Assembly (NCBI RefSeq): GCF_014842025.1
Contig: NZ_JACYUY010000014.1
Coordinates: 1-64,000, forward strand
Direction of reading: 5' to 3'
DNA: 64,000 nt
Source of the DNA: Massilia sp. CFBP 13721
Lineage (GTDB): Bacteria > Pseudomonadota > Gammaproteobacteria > Burkholderiales > Burkholderiaceae_D
Shown here: positions 29,895 to 38,105 of the stretch, in pieces
Layout: each line of letters starts with the position of its first letter
How positions within the stretch are numbered: the first letter of the stretch is position 1
The notes under the pieces: model-generated
The model's input: only the letters and a program-made list of their open reading frames with translations
Database searches by the model: none
Told to the model about the DNA's origin: nothing
Program-made: the position numbers and the translations under genes

Positions 29895-30515
29895 TTAGGC
29901 TCCCAACGCATATTGAATGATGTTCACCGCAAAGCGGGTATTGTCCACCGCGAGAAACCGTTTATTTCGAAAATCGTAATCCCACTCGCAACCGTAATCC
30001 TTGTTCGAGTACAGCACGCGTACCCGCCCGCCGATCTCGATCGCCTTCAGGTATTCGTGCACCAGGTCGTCGCCCCAGCCGTTCAGTTCCACCGAGGTGT
30101 TGGGCGGGCCGTCGAATTTGAAGAAGCTCGAATACACCGGGTGGTTGTTCGGGATCTTGCGCAGCGCCGAGGCGCCGAAGATCTTCGCCATCTCGGCCTC
30201 GAAGGATTTCGCGAACAAGCCGTCGATGTCGTGGTTGCAGTCGTCCACGAACACAAAGCCGCCGCCGCGCACGTAGCGCTCGAAGTTCTTGCGCTCGGCG
30301 GGCGTGAACTGCACCAGCTTGTGCCCGGCGAGATAACAAAACGGGGCTTCCAGCACCTTCGGGTCGGACAGCGCGATCATCCGCTCGGCCGGGTCCACCT
30401 TCAAGGTGGTGTACTCGACCAGCGAATTGAGCACGTTGCTGGGCATGCGGATATCCACATCCCAGTCACCCGACTCGTACAGCAGCCGGGTGAAGTAAAA
30501 GTCATACCGCGCCAT
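29895..30515 (-). CDS. DUF4159 protein
   Basis: The 206-residue protein matches DUF4159: MARYDFYFTRLLYESGDWDVD at the start, APFCYLAGH, GGGFVFVDDCNHDIDG and HPVYSSFFKFDG. DUF4159 has a flavodoxin/GATase-like fold and no assigned activity. Relatives in other bacteria often carry an export signal; this one has none that I can see. It lies 13 bases after pmbA and abuts moxR, which ties the protease pairs to the MoxR genes as one transcription unit. Confidence 0.85.
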   Translation of the reverse strand: MARYDFYFTRLLYESGDWDVDIRMPSNVLNSLVEYTTLKVDPAERMIALSDPKVLEAPFCYLAGHKLVQFTPAERKNFERYVRGGGFVFVDDCNHDIDGLFAKSFEAEMAKIFGASALRKIPNNHPVYSSFFKFDGPPNTSVELNGWGDDLVHEYLKAIEIGGRVRVLYSNKDYGCEWDYDFRNKRFLAVDNTRFAVNIIQYALGA

Positions 30516-30528
30516 TATTGAGTGCCAT

Positions 30529-31866
30529 CTACACCGCGTCGGAGAGCGACGTAAAGTTAAAGTCGCGCACCTTCATCGGCGGCAGCACCATCTGGTACGG
30601 CACCTCGTCGCCGCCGATCACCTGCGGCTTGCCCAGCTCCTCGACGTTGTTCAGGATCGTGACCGGGCTTTCGTTGAAGCGGAAGTTCTTGATCGGGTAC
30701 TTGATCTTGCCGTTCTCGACATAGAAGGTGCCGTCGCGCGTCAGGCCCGTCAGCAGCAGCGATTGCGGGTCGACCATGCGGATGTACCAGGTGCGGGTGA
30801 CGACCACACCTTTCTTGGTCGACGCGATCAGTTCCTCCAGCGACTTGCTGCCGCCGGCCATGATCATGTTGCCGTGGCCGGCCGTGGCGACCTTGCCCTG
30901 CTTCTGCGCCCAGTAACGCGAATAGTCGAGCGAGGCGATGCGGCCGTTCTTGATGATGTCGGTGCGCTGGCGCGCCAGGCCCGACTGGCCATCCCAGGGC
31001 AAAACCGGCACGTCCGCGTTCCACGGGTCGGCCCAGACGTTGATCTGCTCGTCGAACAGCTTGTCGCCAAGGCGGTTCTTGCCGCCCTTCTTGGTGAGAA
31101 AACTGCGGCCTTCGTCGGCGTCGCGCGCGCTGAAGGAGCTGAACATATTGCCCAGCACTTCAGAGGTGGCGGCCGGCTCCAGGATCACCGTGTAGCGGCC
31201 CGGCTCCAGCGCCTTCGCCTCGACCGAACGCAGCGCCTTTTCGATGGCGACGCCGGCCGCCTCGCGCGCGTCGAAACGGTTGGCGTCCGTCGCCGAGCGC
31301 GTCACCCAGCCCGAGCCGCGGCCGTCTTCGGTACGCACGGTGCAGGTGTAGGCGAGATCGGTCGCTTCCTGGAAGCCGAACACGCCGTTCGAATTGGCGG
31401 TCGTATTGAAGCGCTTGCCGTCGTTGAAGAAGCCGGCGCAGACCAGGCCCGCCTTTTTCGCCGCTTCGATGCTGTAGGCCGCTACTTGCGCGCGGTATTC
31501 GGGATCGATGTCGGCGGTGGCGCGCACGAAAGTAGGCGTCGCCTTGTAATCCTGCTTGCCGACGGCGGGCATGAACTCCGGGTTTTCCGGCGCCAGGCGC
31601 GCCAGCTCTTCCGCCCTGCGCACGGCCTTTTCGAGCGACTTGTCGTCGAATTCGTTGAGTTGGGCGATGCCGGATTTTTTACCAAAGGCGACCTGCACGG
31701 TCAGTTGCATGTCTTCGTTCAGGCCGGCGGTCGAAATGCTGTTGCGGGCGAAACGCACATTACCCTCGCGCTTGCCGCTGATGTCGACGCTGCACTCGTC
31801 CGCTTTCGACAACTTGATGACGCGTTCGCAGATGCGTTGTGCTTCTTCCTTGTTCAGCTGTTTCAT
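30529..31866 (-). CDS. PmbA/TldE-like protease subunit, second copy
   Basis: This 445-residue protein is of the PmbA/TldE type, the subunit that pairs with metalloprotease TldD. It has GSGWVTRSATDANRFD, the RTWYIRMVDPQSLLLTGLTRDGTFYVENGK region and no HExxxH motif, as expected for the non-catalytic partner. It lacks a signal peptide, although the TldD encoded 9 bases upstream has one. In E. coli TldD/TldE trims microcin B17 and degrades CcdA. It is a close paralogue of the gene at 33713-35047 (same length within one residue and same motifs). Confidence 0.88.
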   Translation of the reverse strand: MKQLNKEEAQRICERVIKLSKADECSVDISGKREGNVRFARNSISTAGLNEDMQLTVQVAFGKKSGIAQLNEFDDKSLEKAVRRAEELARLAPENPEFMPAVGKQDYKATPTFVRATADIDPEYRAQVAAYSIEAAKKAGLVCAGFFNDGKRFNTTANSNGVFGFQEATDLAYTCTVRTEDGRGSGWVTRSATDANRFDAREAAGVAIEKALRSVEAKALEPGRYTVILEPAATSEVLGNMFSSFSARDADEGRSFLTKKGGKNRLGDKLFDEQINVWADPWNADVPVLPWDGQSGLARQRTDIIKNGRIASLDYSRYWAQKQGKVATAGHGNMIMAGGSKSLEELIASTKKGVVVTRTWYIRMVDPQSLLLTGLTRDGTFYVENGKIKYPIKNFRFNESPVTILNNVEELGKPQVIGGDEVPYQMVLPPMKVRDFNFTSLSDAV

Positions 31867-31875
31867 CGTTTGTCC

Positions 31876-33513
31876 TTAAGCGATCTTGCGGGCGGTGTTG
31901 ATCACGTTGATGCCGTTGAAGCGCGTCGTACTCGAACCATGCGAGACCGCGCTGACCTGGCTCGGCTGGCCCTTGCCGTCGAAGAAGGAGCCGCCCATGC
32001 GCCAATCGCGCTCGTCGCAGATGGCGCTGCAGGCATTCCAGAATTCCTGGGTGTTCGACTGGTACGCCACATCCTCCAGCGGATTGGTGATCTTGCCGTT
32101 CCTGATTTCGTAGAACAGCGTGCCGCCGAACTGGAAGTTGTAGCGCTGCTGGTCGATCGAGTAGGAGCCGCGGCCGACGATATAAATGCCCTTCTTGACG
32201 TCGGCGACCATCTCGTCTGGTGTGAGCTTCGATTTGCCAGCGGCGAGCGACACGTTCGGCATGCGCTGGAACTGCACGCTGCTCCACGAGTCCGCATACG
32301 AGCAGCCGTGCGATTCCTTTTCGCCGATGATGTGGGCCTGGTCGCGTGTCGCCTGGTAGTTCACGAGCACGCCGTTGCGGATGATGTCCCATTCCTTGGC
32401 ACGCACGCCTTCGTCGTCGTAGCCGATCAGGCCGAGCGAACCCGGATTGGTGCGGTCGGCAATGAAATTGACGCGTTCGGCGCCGAACTTGAATTTTTTG
32501 GTCTGCCATTTATCCAGCGTGGCGAAACTGGTGCCGGCGTAATTGGCTTCGTAGCCGAGCACGCGGTCGAGTTCCGTCGGGTGGCCGACGGCTTCGTGGA
32601 TGGTCAGGAACAGGTGTTCCGGCGCCAGCACCAGGTCGTACTTGCCCGGCTCGACGGATTTGGCAGACAGCTTCTCGCGCGCCTGCTTGCCGGCCAGGCG
32701 CGCATCTTCCACGACGTCATACGATTTGGTGTACAGCGTGGTAACGCCGCCGGCGGCGCGCACTTTATCCTGTGCGCGCACATCAAAATATTCGTAGCCC
32801 ATGCTGACCGGTGCACCGAGGCCGCCGCGCGAGCGGAATTTGCCGCTGACCTTGTCGACGGCGGTCGCGTTGATCGGCGCCCACAGGCGGTGGATGTCCT
32901 GGTCGATGTAGGAGCCGTCGGTCGAGGCAAAATACTTTTGCTGGTTAATCTGGAACAGGTTCGCCGTCATGAAGCTGGCGCCCGCCTCCAGGCCCGCTTT
33001 ATTTGCGGCGATCAGCATCTCGGCCTTGTCCTTCACCGGCACCGCGCGCCAATCCTTCTTGATCGGCGTGGCCCAGGCGACTTCGCCCACGCCTTTGACG
33101 GGGGCCAGCTGCACCGGTTCGGTTTGCAGTTTGGCGTTGGCCTTGGCAATCGCCACGGCCTGGCGCGCGGCGGCGGCGACCGCGTCCGGGTTCATGCTGT
33201 TGGTGGCGGCAAAACCGTAGGCGCCGCCGGCGATCACGCGCACGCCGACGCCGGTCGATTCGGTATTCGTGATGTTCTCGACGTTCAGGTCGCGCGTCGT
33301 GATGAACTGGTTCAGGTAGCGGCCGATGCGCACGTCGCAATAGGATGCGCCGGCGCCCGTTGCCGCGTTCAGGGCGGCGTCGGCCAGGGACTTTTTAAAG
33401 GCGACTGCCATGGGGCTGAGCAGGTCTTCGGCGGCGATCACGTTGCCGAACACCGGCACGATCATGGCGCCCGCCGTGCCGGCGCCGATTTTCAAGAAGG
33501 TACGTCGTTCCAT
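31876..33513 (-). CDS. TldD-like metalloprotease with twin-arginine signal, second copy
   Basis: The 545-residue protein has the catalytic HEAVGH (306-311) followed by PTELD, and Cys404 in SHGCSYADSW, the zinc ligands of TldD. Unlike E. coli TldD it begins MERRTFLKIGAGTAGAM with a twin-arginine motif, a hydrophobic stretch and an Ala-rich cleavage region ending about residue 28 (NVIAA). This implies folded export to the periplasm, perhaps with PmbA carried along as a heterodimer. It starts the second tldD-pmbA pair, 199 bases after the first pair, with REP palindromes between. SD GGAGA precedes the ATG. Confidence 0.88.
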   Translation of the reverse strand: MERRTFLKIGAGTAGAMIVPVFGNVIAAEDLLSPMAVAFKKSLADAALNAATGAGASYCDVRIGRYLNQFITTRDLNVENITNTESTGVGVRVIAGGAYGFAATNSMNPDAVAAAARQAVAIAKANAKLQTEPVQLAPVKGVGEVAWATPIKKDWRAVPVKDKAEMLIAANKAGLEAGASFMTANLFQINQQKYFASTDGSYIDQDIHRLWAPINATAVDKVSGKFRSRGGLGAPVSMGYEYFDVRAQDKVRAAGGVTTLYTKSYDVVEDARLAGKQAREKLSAKSVEPGKYDLVLAPEHLFLTIHEAVGHPTELDRVLGYEANYAGTSFATLDKWQTKKFKFGAERVNFIADRTNPGSLGLIGYDDEGVRAKEWDIIRNGVLVNYQATRDQAHIIGEKESHGCSYADSWSSVQFQRMPNVSLAAGKSKLTPDEMVADVKKGIYIVGRGSYSIDQQRYNFQFGGTLFYEIRNGKITNPLEDVAYQSNTQEFWNACSAICDERDWRMGGSFFDGKGQPSQVSAVSHGSSTTRFNGINVINTARKIA

Positions 33514-33562
33514 TTATTCTCCAAATGCCGGCGGTTGAAATACACCACCGGCTGGTGCGTAA

Positions 33563-33667
33563 CGTAGGGTGGGCACTCGTGCCCACGCGGTGCGGCGTGT
33601 GCGAATCGAAAAGCATCTCGACGATGCATAGGCCTGAATACGCGTGGGCTCGAGAGCCCACCCTACG
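33563..33667. repeat. REP-like palindrome pair between the two tldD-pmbA pairs
   Basis: One element at 33563-33589 (CGTAGGGTGGGCAC...GTGCCCACGCG) faces a second at 33641-33667 (CGCGTGGGCTC...GAGCCCACCCTACG), 51 bases apart. The pair fills the gap between pmbA copy 1 and tldD copy 2, inside the minus-strand cluster. No promoter is clear in this gap. It may allow graded expression of the upstream pair or protect its message from decay; this is inference. Confidence 0.85.
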
Positions 33668-33712
33668 GTGCGCAGCGGCCGAGGGTGCATCACCGGCCGC
33701 AGGTTATTTTCC

Positions 33713-35047
33713 TTAAACCGCGTCCGAGAGTGACGTGAAATTGAAGTCGCGTACCTTCATCGCCGGCACCACCATCGGGTTCGGCCCCTCGTCGCCCCCG
33801 AGCACCACCGGCCGGCCGATCTCTTCGATATTGTTGAGCATCGACACCGGGCTCTCGTTGAAGCGGAAGTTCTTGATCGGGTGCTTGATCTTGCCGTTCT
33901 CGACATAGAAGGTGCCGTCGCGCGTCAGGCCGGTCAGGGCCACCGATTGCGGGTCGACCATGCGGATGTACCAGGTACGCGTGACCAGCACGCCCTTCTT
34001 GGTATTCGCGATCAGCTCCTCGGTGCTCTTGTTGGTGCCGGCCATGATGAAATTGCCGGCGCTGCCGACGGCGCGCTTGTTCTTTTGTTTGGCCCAGTAT
34101 TGCGAGTACTCGAGGTCGGCCACGCGGCCATCCTTGATCCAGTTCTGGCGCTCGCGCGGCAGCATGTTGGCGTCCCACGGCAGCACCGGCACCAGCGGGT
34201 CCCAGGGGTCGGACCAGATGTTGACCTGGCTGTCGAACAGCTTGTCGCCGACGCGGTTGAGGCCACCCTTTTTGGAAAGGAAGCTGCGCCCTTCGTCGGA
34301 GCGGCGTGCATCGAAGCCGTTCATCATGTAGGTCATCAGGTCGCTGGTGGCGGCCGGTTCCAGAATGACGGTATAGCGGCCCGGTTCCAGCGCCTTCGCA
34401 TCGACCGAGCGCAGCGCCTTTTCGATGGCGACGTCGGCCGCTTCGCGCGGGTCGAAACGCGCCAGGTCGCGCGCCGAGCGGCGCACCCAGCCCGAACCGC
34501 GGCCGTCTTCGGTGCGGATGGTGCAGGTGAAATCGAGCGAGGTCAAGGCCTGGTGGCCGAACACGCCGTTCGAGTTGGCCACTGTCTGGAAGGCGGTGGT
34601 GTCGGTCAGGAAGCCGGCGCTTACTAGCCCCTTCTTGCGGCAGGCTTCGATCGCGTAGGCGGCGGCCTGGGCGCGGATCTCGGGGTCGATGTCGGCGGTC
34701 TTCTGGACAAACGTATTCGACGATTTGTACTGCTGCTTGGCGACGGCCGGCATGAATTCCGGATTTTCCGGCGCCAGGCGCGCCAGGTCTTCGGCGCGGC
34801 GCACGGCCTTTTCTAGCGACTTGTCGTCGAACTCGTTGATGCTGGCGGTGCCCTGGCGCTTGCCGAAGGCGACGCGCACGGTGAGCGTGGTGTCGTCGGT
34901 CAGGCCGGCGGTGGAGACGGCATTGCGGGCGAAGCGGATGTTGCCGTTGCGTTCGCCGGCGATGCCGACGGTGCATTCGTCGGCTTTCGACAGCGACAGC
35001 ACGCGGTCGCAGATGCGTTTGGTTTGTTCCTGGGTCAGGATGGTCAT
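33713..35047 (-). CDS. PmbA/TldE-like protease subunit, first copy
   Basis: The 444-residue non-catalytic partner of TldD starts MTILTQEQTKRICDRVLSLS at an ATG 8 bases after the stop of the first tldD. It shares with the second copy the blocks NGNIRFARNAVSTAGL, EFDDKSLEKAVRRAEDLARLAPENPEFMP and the RTWYIRMVDPQS region. An open frame continues upstream to 35572, but that part is a shadow of tldD in another frame. There is no signal peptide and no HExxxH. Confidence 0.88.
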   Translation of the reverse strand: MTILTQEQTKRICDRVLSLSKADECTVGIAGERNGNIRFARNAVSTAGLTDDTTLTVRVAFGKRQGTASINEFDDKSLEKAVRRAEDLARLAPENPEFMPAVAKQQYKSSNTFVQKTADIDPEIRAQAAAYAIEACRKKGLVSAGFLTDTTAFQTVANSNGVFGHQALTSLDFTCTIRTEDGRGSGWVRRSARDLARFDPREAADVAIEKALRSVDAKALEPGRYTVILEPAATSDLMTYMMNGFDARRSDEGRSFLSKKGGLNRVGDKLFDSQVNIWSDPWDPLVPVLPWDANMLPRERQNWIKDGRVADLEYSQYWAKQKNKRAVGSAGNFIMAGTNKSTEELIANTKKGVLVTRTWYIRMVDPQSVALTGLTRDGTFYVENGKIKHPIKNFRFNESPVSMLNNIEEIGRPVVLGGDEGPNPMVVPAMKVRDFNFTSLSDAV

Positions 35048-35055
35048 GAATGTCC

Positions 35056-36693
35056 TTAGCCGATCTTGCGGGCGGTGTTGATCACGTTGATGCCGTTGAA
35101 GCGCGCGGTCGAGGAACCGTGCGAGACGATGCTGATCTGCGGCGGCTGGCCTTTGCCATCGAAGAAGGAACCGCCCATGCGCCAGTCGCGCTCGTCGCAG
35201 ATGCCGGCGCAGGCGCTCCAGAATTCCTGGGTATTGGCCTGGTAGGCCACGTCTTCCAGCATCTCTCCGATCTTGCCGTCCTTGATTTCGTAGAACAGCT
35301 GGCCGCCGAACTGGAAGTTGTAGCGCTGCTGGTCGATCGAGAACGAACCGTCGCCGACGATGTAGATGCCCTTCTTGATGCCCTTGACCATTTCGTCCGG
35401 GGTCATCTTCTTCTTGCCCGCCGCGAGCGAGACGTTCGGCATGCGCTGGAACTGCACGTTGCTCCACGAGTCGGCATACGAGCAGCCATGCGATTCCTTT
35501 TCGCCGATGATGTGGGCCTGGTCGCGCGTGGCCTGGTAGTTGACCAAAATGCCGTCCTTGATGATGTTCCACTCCTTGCAGCGCACGCCTTCGTCATCGA
35601 AGCCGACCGCGCCGAGCGAACCTGGGGTCGTCTTGTCGGCGACGATGTTGACGATCGGCGAACCGTACTTGAAATTCTTCGACTGCCATTTGTCGAGCGT
35701 GGCGAAGCTGGTGCCGGCGTAGTTGGCTTCGTAGCCGAGCACGCGGTCGAGTTCCGTCGGGTGGCCGACCGATTCGTGGATGGTCAGGAACAGGTGCTCC
35801 GGCGAGAGCATCAGGTCGTACTTACCCGGAGTGACCGACTTCGCCGTGAGTTTACGATTGGCGTCGCGGCCGGCGGCGCGCGCATCTTCGACGATGTCGT
35901 AGGAGTTCGTGTACAGCGTGGCGACGCCGCCGGCGGCCTTGATCTTGTGCTCCGGACGCGCGTCCAGGTATTCGTAGCCCATGCCGACCGGGGCGCCGAG
36001 GCCCTGGCGCGAACGGAACTTGCCGCTCGCCTTGTCCACGGCGGTGGCGCTGAACGGCGCCCACAGGCGGTGCAGGTCCTGGTCGATGTAGGAGCCGTCG
36101 GTCGACGCGAAATACTTTTGCTGGTTCACCTGGAACAGCATCGACTGCATGAAGTTGGCGCCGTTGTCCATGCCGGCCTTGTTTGCGGCGATCAGCAGTT
36201 CGGCCTTTTCCTTGATCGGCACCGTGCGCCAGTCCTTCTTGTACGGCGTCGCCCAGCTCACCTCGCCCACGCCCTTGACTGGTGCGAGCTGCACCGGTTC
36301 GGACTGCAGCTTGGCATTCGCCTTGGCAATGGCGACGGCCTGGCGCGCCGCGTTGGCGATGCCGTCCGGGGTCATGTCGGAGGTGGCGGCAAAGCCGTAG
36401 GCGCCGTTGCAGATGACGCGTACGCCGACGCCGGCCGATTCGGTATTCACGACGTTCTCGACATTCAGGTCGCGCGTGGTGACGAACTGGTTCAGGTAGC
36501 GCCCGATGCGCACGTCGCAGTAGGAGGCGCCGGCCTTGGTGGCGGCGTTCAGCGCGGTGTCGGCCAGCGCCTTTTTGGCGGCGACCGCCATTGGGCTGAG
36601 CAGTTCTTCGGCTGCGATCGCACGGCCGGCGACGGGAATGAGCATCGTGCCAAACGCCACGGTGCCGATGTTGAGAAAGGTACGACGTTCCAT
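35056..36693 (-). CDS. TldD-like metalloprotease with twin-arginine signal, first copy
   Basis: This is the first gene of the cluster, 545 residues, exactly the length of its paralogue at 31876-33513. The catalytic HESVGH is at 306-311 and the Cys ligand at 404. The start MERRTFLNIGTVAFGTM carries twin arginines and a hydrophobic core, ending in an AIAAEE cleavage region. The ATG at 36693 is preferred over a start 19 codons upstream because it has AGGAGA just before it and leaves the export signal at the N-terminus. A near-consensus sigma-54 promoter lies about 140 bases upstream. Confidence 0.9.
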   Translation of the reverse strand: MERRTFLNIGTVAFGTMLIPVAGRAIAAEELLSPMAVAAKKALADTALNAATKAGASYCDVRIGRYLNQFVTTRDLNVENVVNTESAGVGVRVICNGAYGFAATSDMTPDGIANAARQAVAIAKANAKLQSEPVQLAPVKGVGEVSWATPYKKDWRTVPIKEKAELLIAANKAGMDNGANFMQSMLFQVNQQKYFASTDGSYIDQDLHRLWAPFSATAVDKASGKFRSRQGLGAPVGMGYEYLDARPEHKIKAAGGVATLYTNSYDIVEDARAAGRDANRKLTAKSVTPGKYDLMLSPEHLFLTIHESVGHPTELDRVLGYEANYAGTSFATLDKWQSKNFKYGSPIVNIVADKTTPGSLGAVGFDDEGVRCKEWNIIKDGILVNYQATRDQAHIIGEKESHGCSYADSWSNVQFQRMPNVSLAAGKKKMTPDEMVKGIKKGIYIVGDGSFSIDQQRYNFQFGGQLFYEIKDGKIGEMLEDVAYQANTQEFWSACAGICDERDWRMGGSFFDGKGQPPQISIVSHGSSTARFNGINVINTARKIG

Positions 36694-36834
36694 TCTGTCT
36701 CCTGAATTCGACCTGCTTCGGGAGCGGCGCGCACACCGGCACTGCCGCATATGTATGTGTAGAACTCGTGGTGCCGCGACGGCGAACCGTATGGCAAACC
36801 GTTAAACATTATCAGCAACCAATGATTTTGAATA

Positions 36835-36850
36835 GGCAATCTTTATGCCA
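36835..36850 (-). promoter_or_regulatory. Sigma-54 (-24/-12) promoter of the tldD-pmbA-moxR cluster
   Basis: On the minus strand CTGGCATAAAGATTGCC carries TGGCA and TTGC with GG and GC exactly 12 bases apart, a very good match to YTGGCACR-N4-TTGCW. The predicted start near 36823 leaves a leader of about 130 bases before tldD. No other feature explains this word in the 362-base gap between the divergent tldD and methyltransferase genes (36694-37055), which otherwise holds only the dyad at 36907-36948. Confidence 0.72.
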
Positions 36851-36906
36851 GTCGCAAAGTGTCGATCGACCCGCTGTGGTATGCGGTGTTGAGGCGTACA
36901 TACGTT

Positions 36907-36948
36907 GTCCACCGGGTGTCCGCCTGTCCGCGCGGACACCCGGTGGAC
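36907..36948. promoter_or_regulatory. 42-bp dyad with perfect 17-bp arms (candidate enhancer site)
   Basis: The arms GTCCACCGGGTGTCCGC (36907-36923) and GCGGACACCCGGTGGAC (36932-36948) are perfectly complementary with an 8-base centre that itself contains TGTCCGC. The centre is about 105 bases upstream of the predicted sigma-54 start site, the normal distance for an enhancer-binding activator. Inside lies the 14-base palindrome TGTCCGCGCGGACA. The half-site equals that of the dyad at 9601-9619 upstream of the exporter operon. A folded-RNA role is less likely because no gene is read directly through it. Confidence 0.55.
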
Positions 36949-37055
36949 AGTGCATATGTCATGGATTCGCTTGACTGGCCGGGTTGCATGTTCGATCATC
37001 GGCGCGCGGCAACGGCACTGGCCGGCGGCCCACAACCTTACTGGAGACACCGACC

Positions 37056-37838
37056 ATGAAACGACTGATCCTCGCCGCGCTGCTGGTGGCCGGCGCCACC
37101 GGCGCCGTGCAGGCCGACGACGCCCTGAAAGCCGTCATCGCCGGCGAACACCGCGCCACCAACGCCGCCCGCGACGGCGCGCGCCATCCGTACGAAACGC
37201 TGACCTTCTTCGGCATCAAGCCGACCATGACGGTGGTGGAACTGGTGCCCGGCGGCGGCTGGTACACCGAGATCCTGGCGCCCTACCTGCGCGACAAGGG
37301 CAAGTACATCGCTGCCGGCGCGGCGCCCGAGAAGAAGGGCGGCATCGCCTTGCGCGCCAAACTCGACGCCAATCCGGCCCTGTACGGCAAGGCTGTCACC
37401 GCCGTGTTCGAGCCGCCGAGCCGCTACGAGATCGCGCCCGCGAACAGCGTCGACATGGTGCTCACCTTCCGCAACCTGCACAACTGGGTCGGCAACGGCG
37501 AGGCGGCCCTGCAGACGACGTTCAAGGAAATCCACAAGGTGCTGAAGCCGGGCGGCGTGCTGGGCGTGGTCGACCACCGCCTGCCAGCGGCGATGAAGCA
37601 GGACGAGAAAGCCTCCACCGGCTATGTGCACGAAGCCTATGTGATCAAGCTGGCCGAGAACGCCGGCTTCAAACTGGCCGGCAAGTCGGAAGTGAATGCC
37701 AATCCGAAGGACAAGGCGGACCACGAAAAGGGTGTGTGGACGCTGCCGCCGGTGCTGGCGAACAAGGAGAAGGATCGCGAGAAGTACATGGCGATCGGCG
37801 AGAGCGACCGGATGACACTCAAGTTCGTGAAGCAGTGA
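37056..37838 (+). CDS. Exported SAM-dependent methyltransferase-like protein
   Basis: The 260-residue protein has a clear signal peptide (MKRLILAALLVAGATGAVQA) and then a class I methyltransferase fold with VVELVPGGGWYTEILAPYL as motif I (about 60-78), DMVLTFRNLHNW and LKPGGVLGVVDHR. SAM is not expected in the periplasm, so the exported form is puzzling, but this family is widespread in proteobacteria. The ATG at 37056 is chosen over an upstream start because it begins the signal peptide. Nothing in the neighbourhood identifies the substrate. Confidence 0.82.
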   Translation: MKRLILAALLVAGATGAVQADDALKAVIAGEHRATNAARDGARHPYETLTFFGIKPTMTVVELVPGGGWYTEILAPYLRDKGKYIAAGAAPEKKGGIALRAKLDANPALYGKAVTAVFEPPSRYEIAPANSVDMVLTFRNLHNWVGNGEAALQTTFKEIHKVLKPGGVLGVVDHRLPAAMKQDEKASTGYVHEAYVIKLAENAGFKLAGKSEVNANPKDKADHEKGVWTLPPVLANKEKDREKYMAIGESDRMTLKFVKQ

Positions 37839-37878
37839 TGGGTAGTTGACCGTGCACCGCCAGCGGTGACCGGAGGGA

Positions 37879-38042
37879 CGTACGGTGGGCGGCTGCACTG
37901 GGCACGGAATGACCACGCGAACAATGCGCCGCCCACGCGTTCAACGCACGCAAGCATGGCGCGAGGTTGCATGGGCCGGTTGAACGGGCGGCGTCAACGC
38001 TGCGGACGTGCGCATGGTCGGGTGGAGCCGCCCACCCTACGG
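37879..38042. repeat. Long-loop REP-like palindromes, inverted pair
   Basis: A plus-oriented copy (37879-37939; CGTACGGTGGGCGGC...GCCGCCCACGCGTTCAACG) faces a minus-oriented copy (37984-38042; GTTGAACGGGCGGCG...GCCGCCCACCCTACG). Arms pair over GTGGGCGGC/GCCGCCCAC with loops of about 35 bases. They fill the gap between the convergent methyltransferase and serine-hydrolase genes. Confidence 0.75.
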
Positions 38043-38073
38043 GTATCCGGTTCACGTCACCGGTTGTGCACAT

Positions 38074-38100
38074 AAAAACGGGCCGCGTTGAGCGGCCCGT
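38074..38100 (-). terminator. Intrinsic terminator of the serine-hydrolase gene
   Basis: On the minus strand ACGGGCCGC, loop TCAA, GCGGCCCGT is followed by TTTTT at 38078-38074. It begins 6 bases after the stop codon at 38106. Confidence 0.85.
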
Positions 38101-38105
38101 TTCTT

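Noticed and set aside
30763..33567. 934-codon plus-strand frame opposite pmbA and tldD
   Set aside because: Antisense shadow of two well-supported protease genes; its residues are the Val/Asp/Arg/His-rich mix typical of such shadows.
36975..36990. CTGGCCGGGTTGCATG before the methyltransferase as a sigma-54 promoter
   Set aside because: GG-GC spacing is 9 bases, too short.
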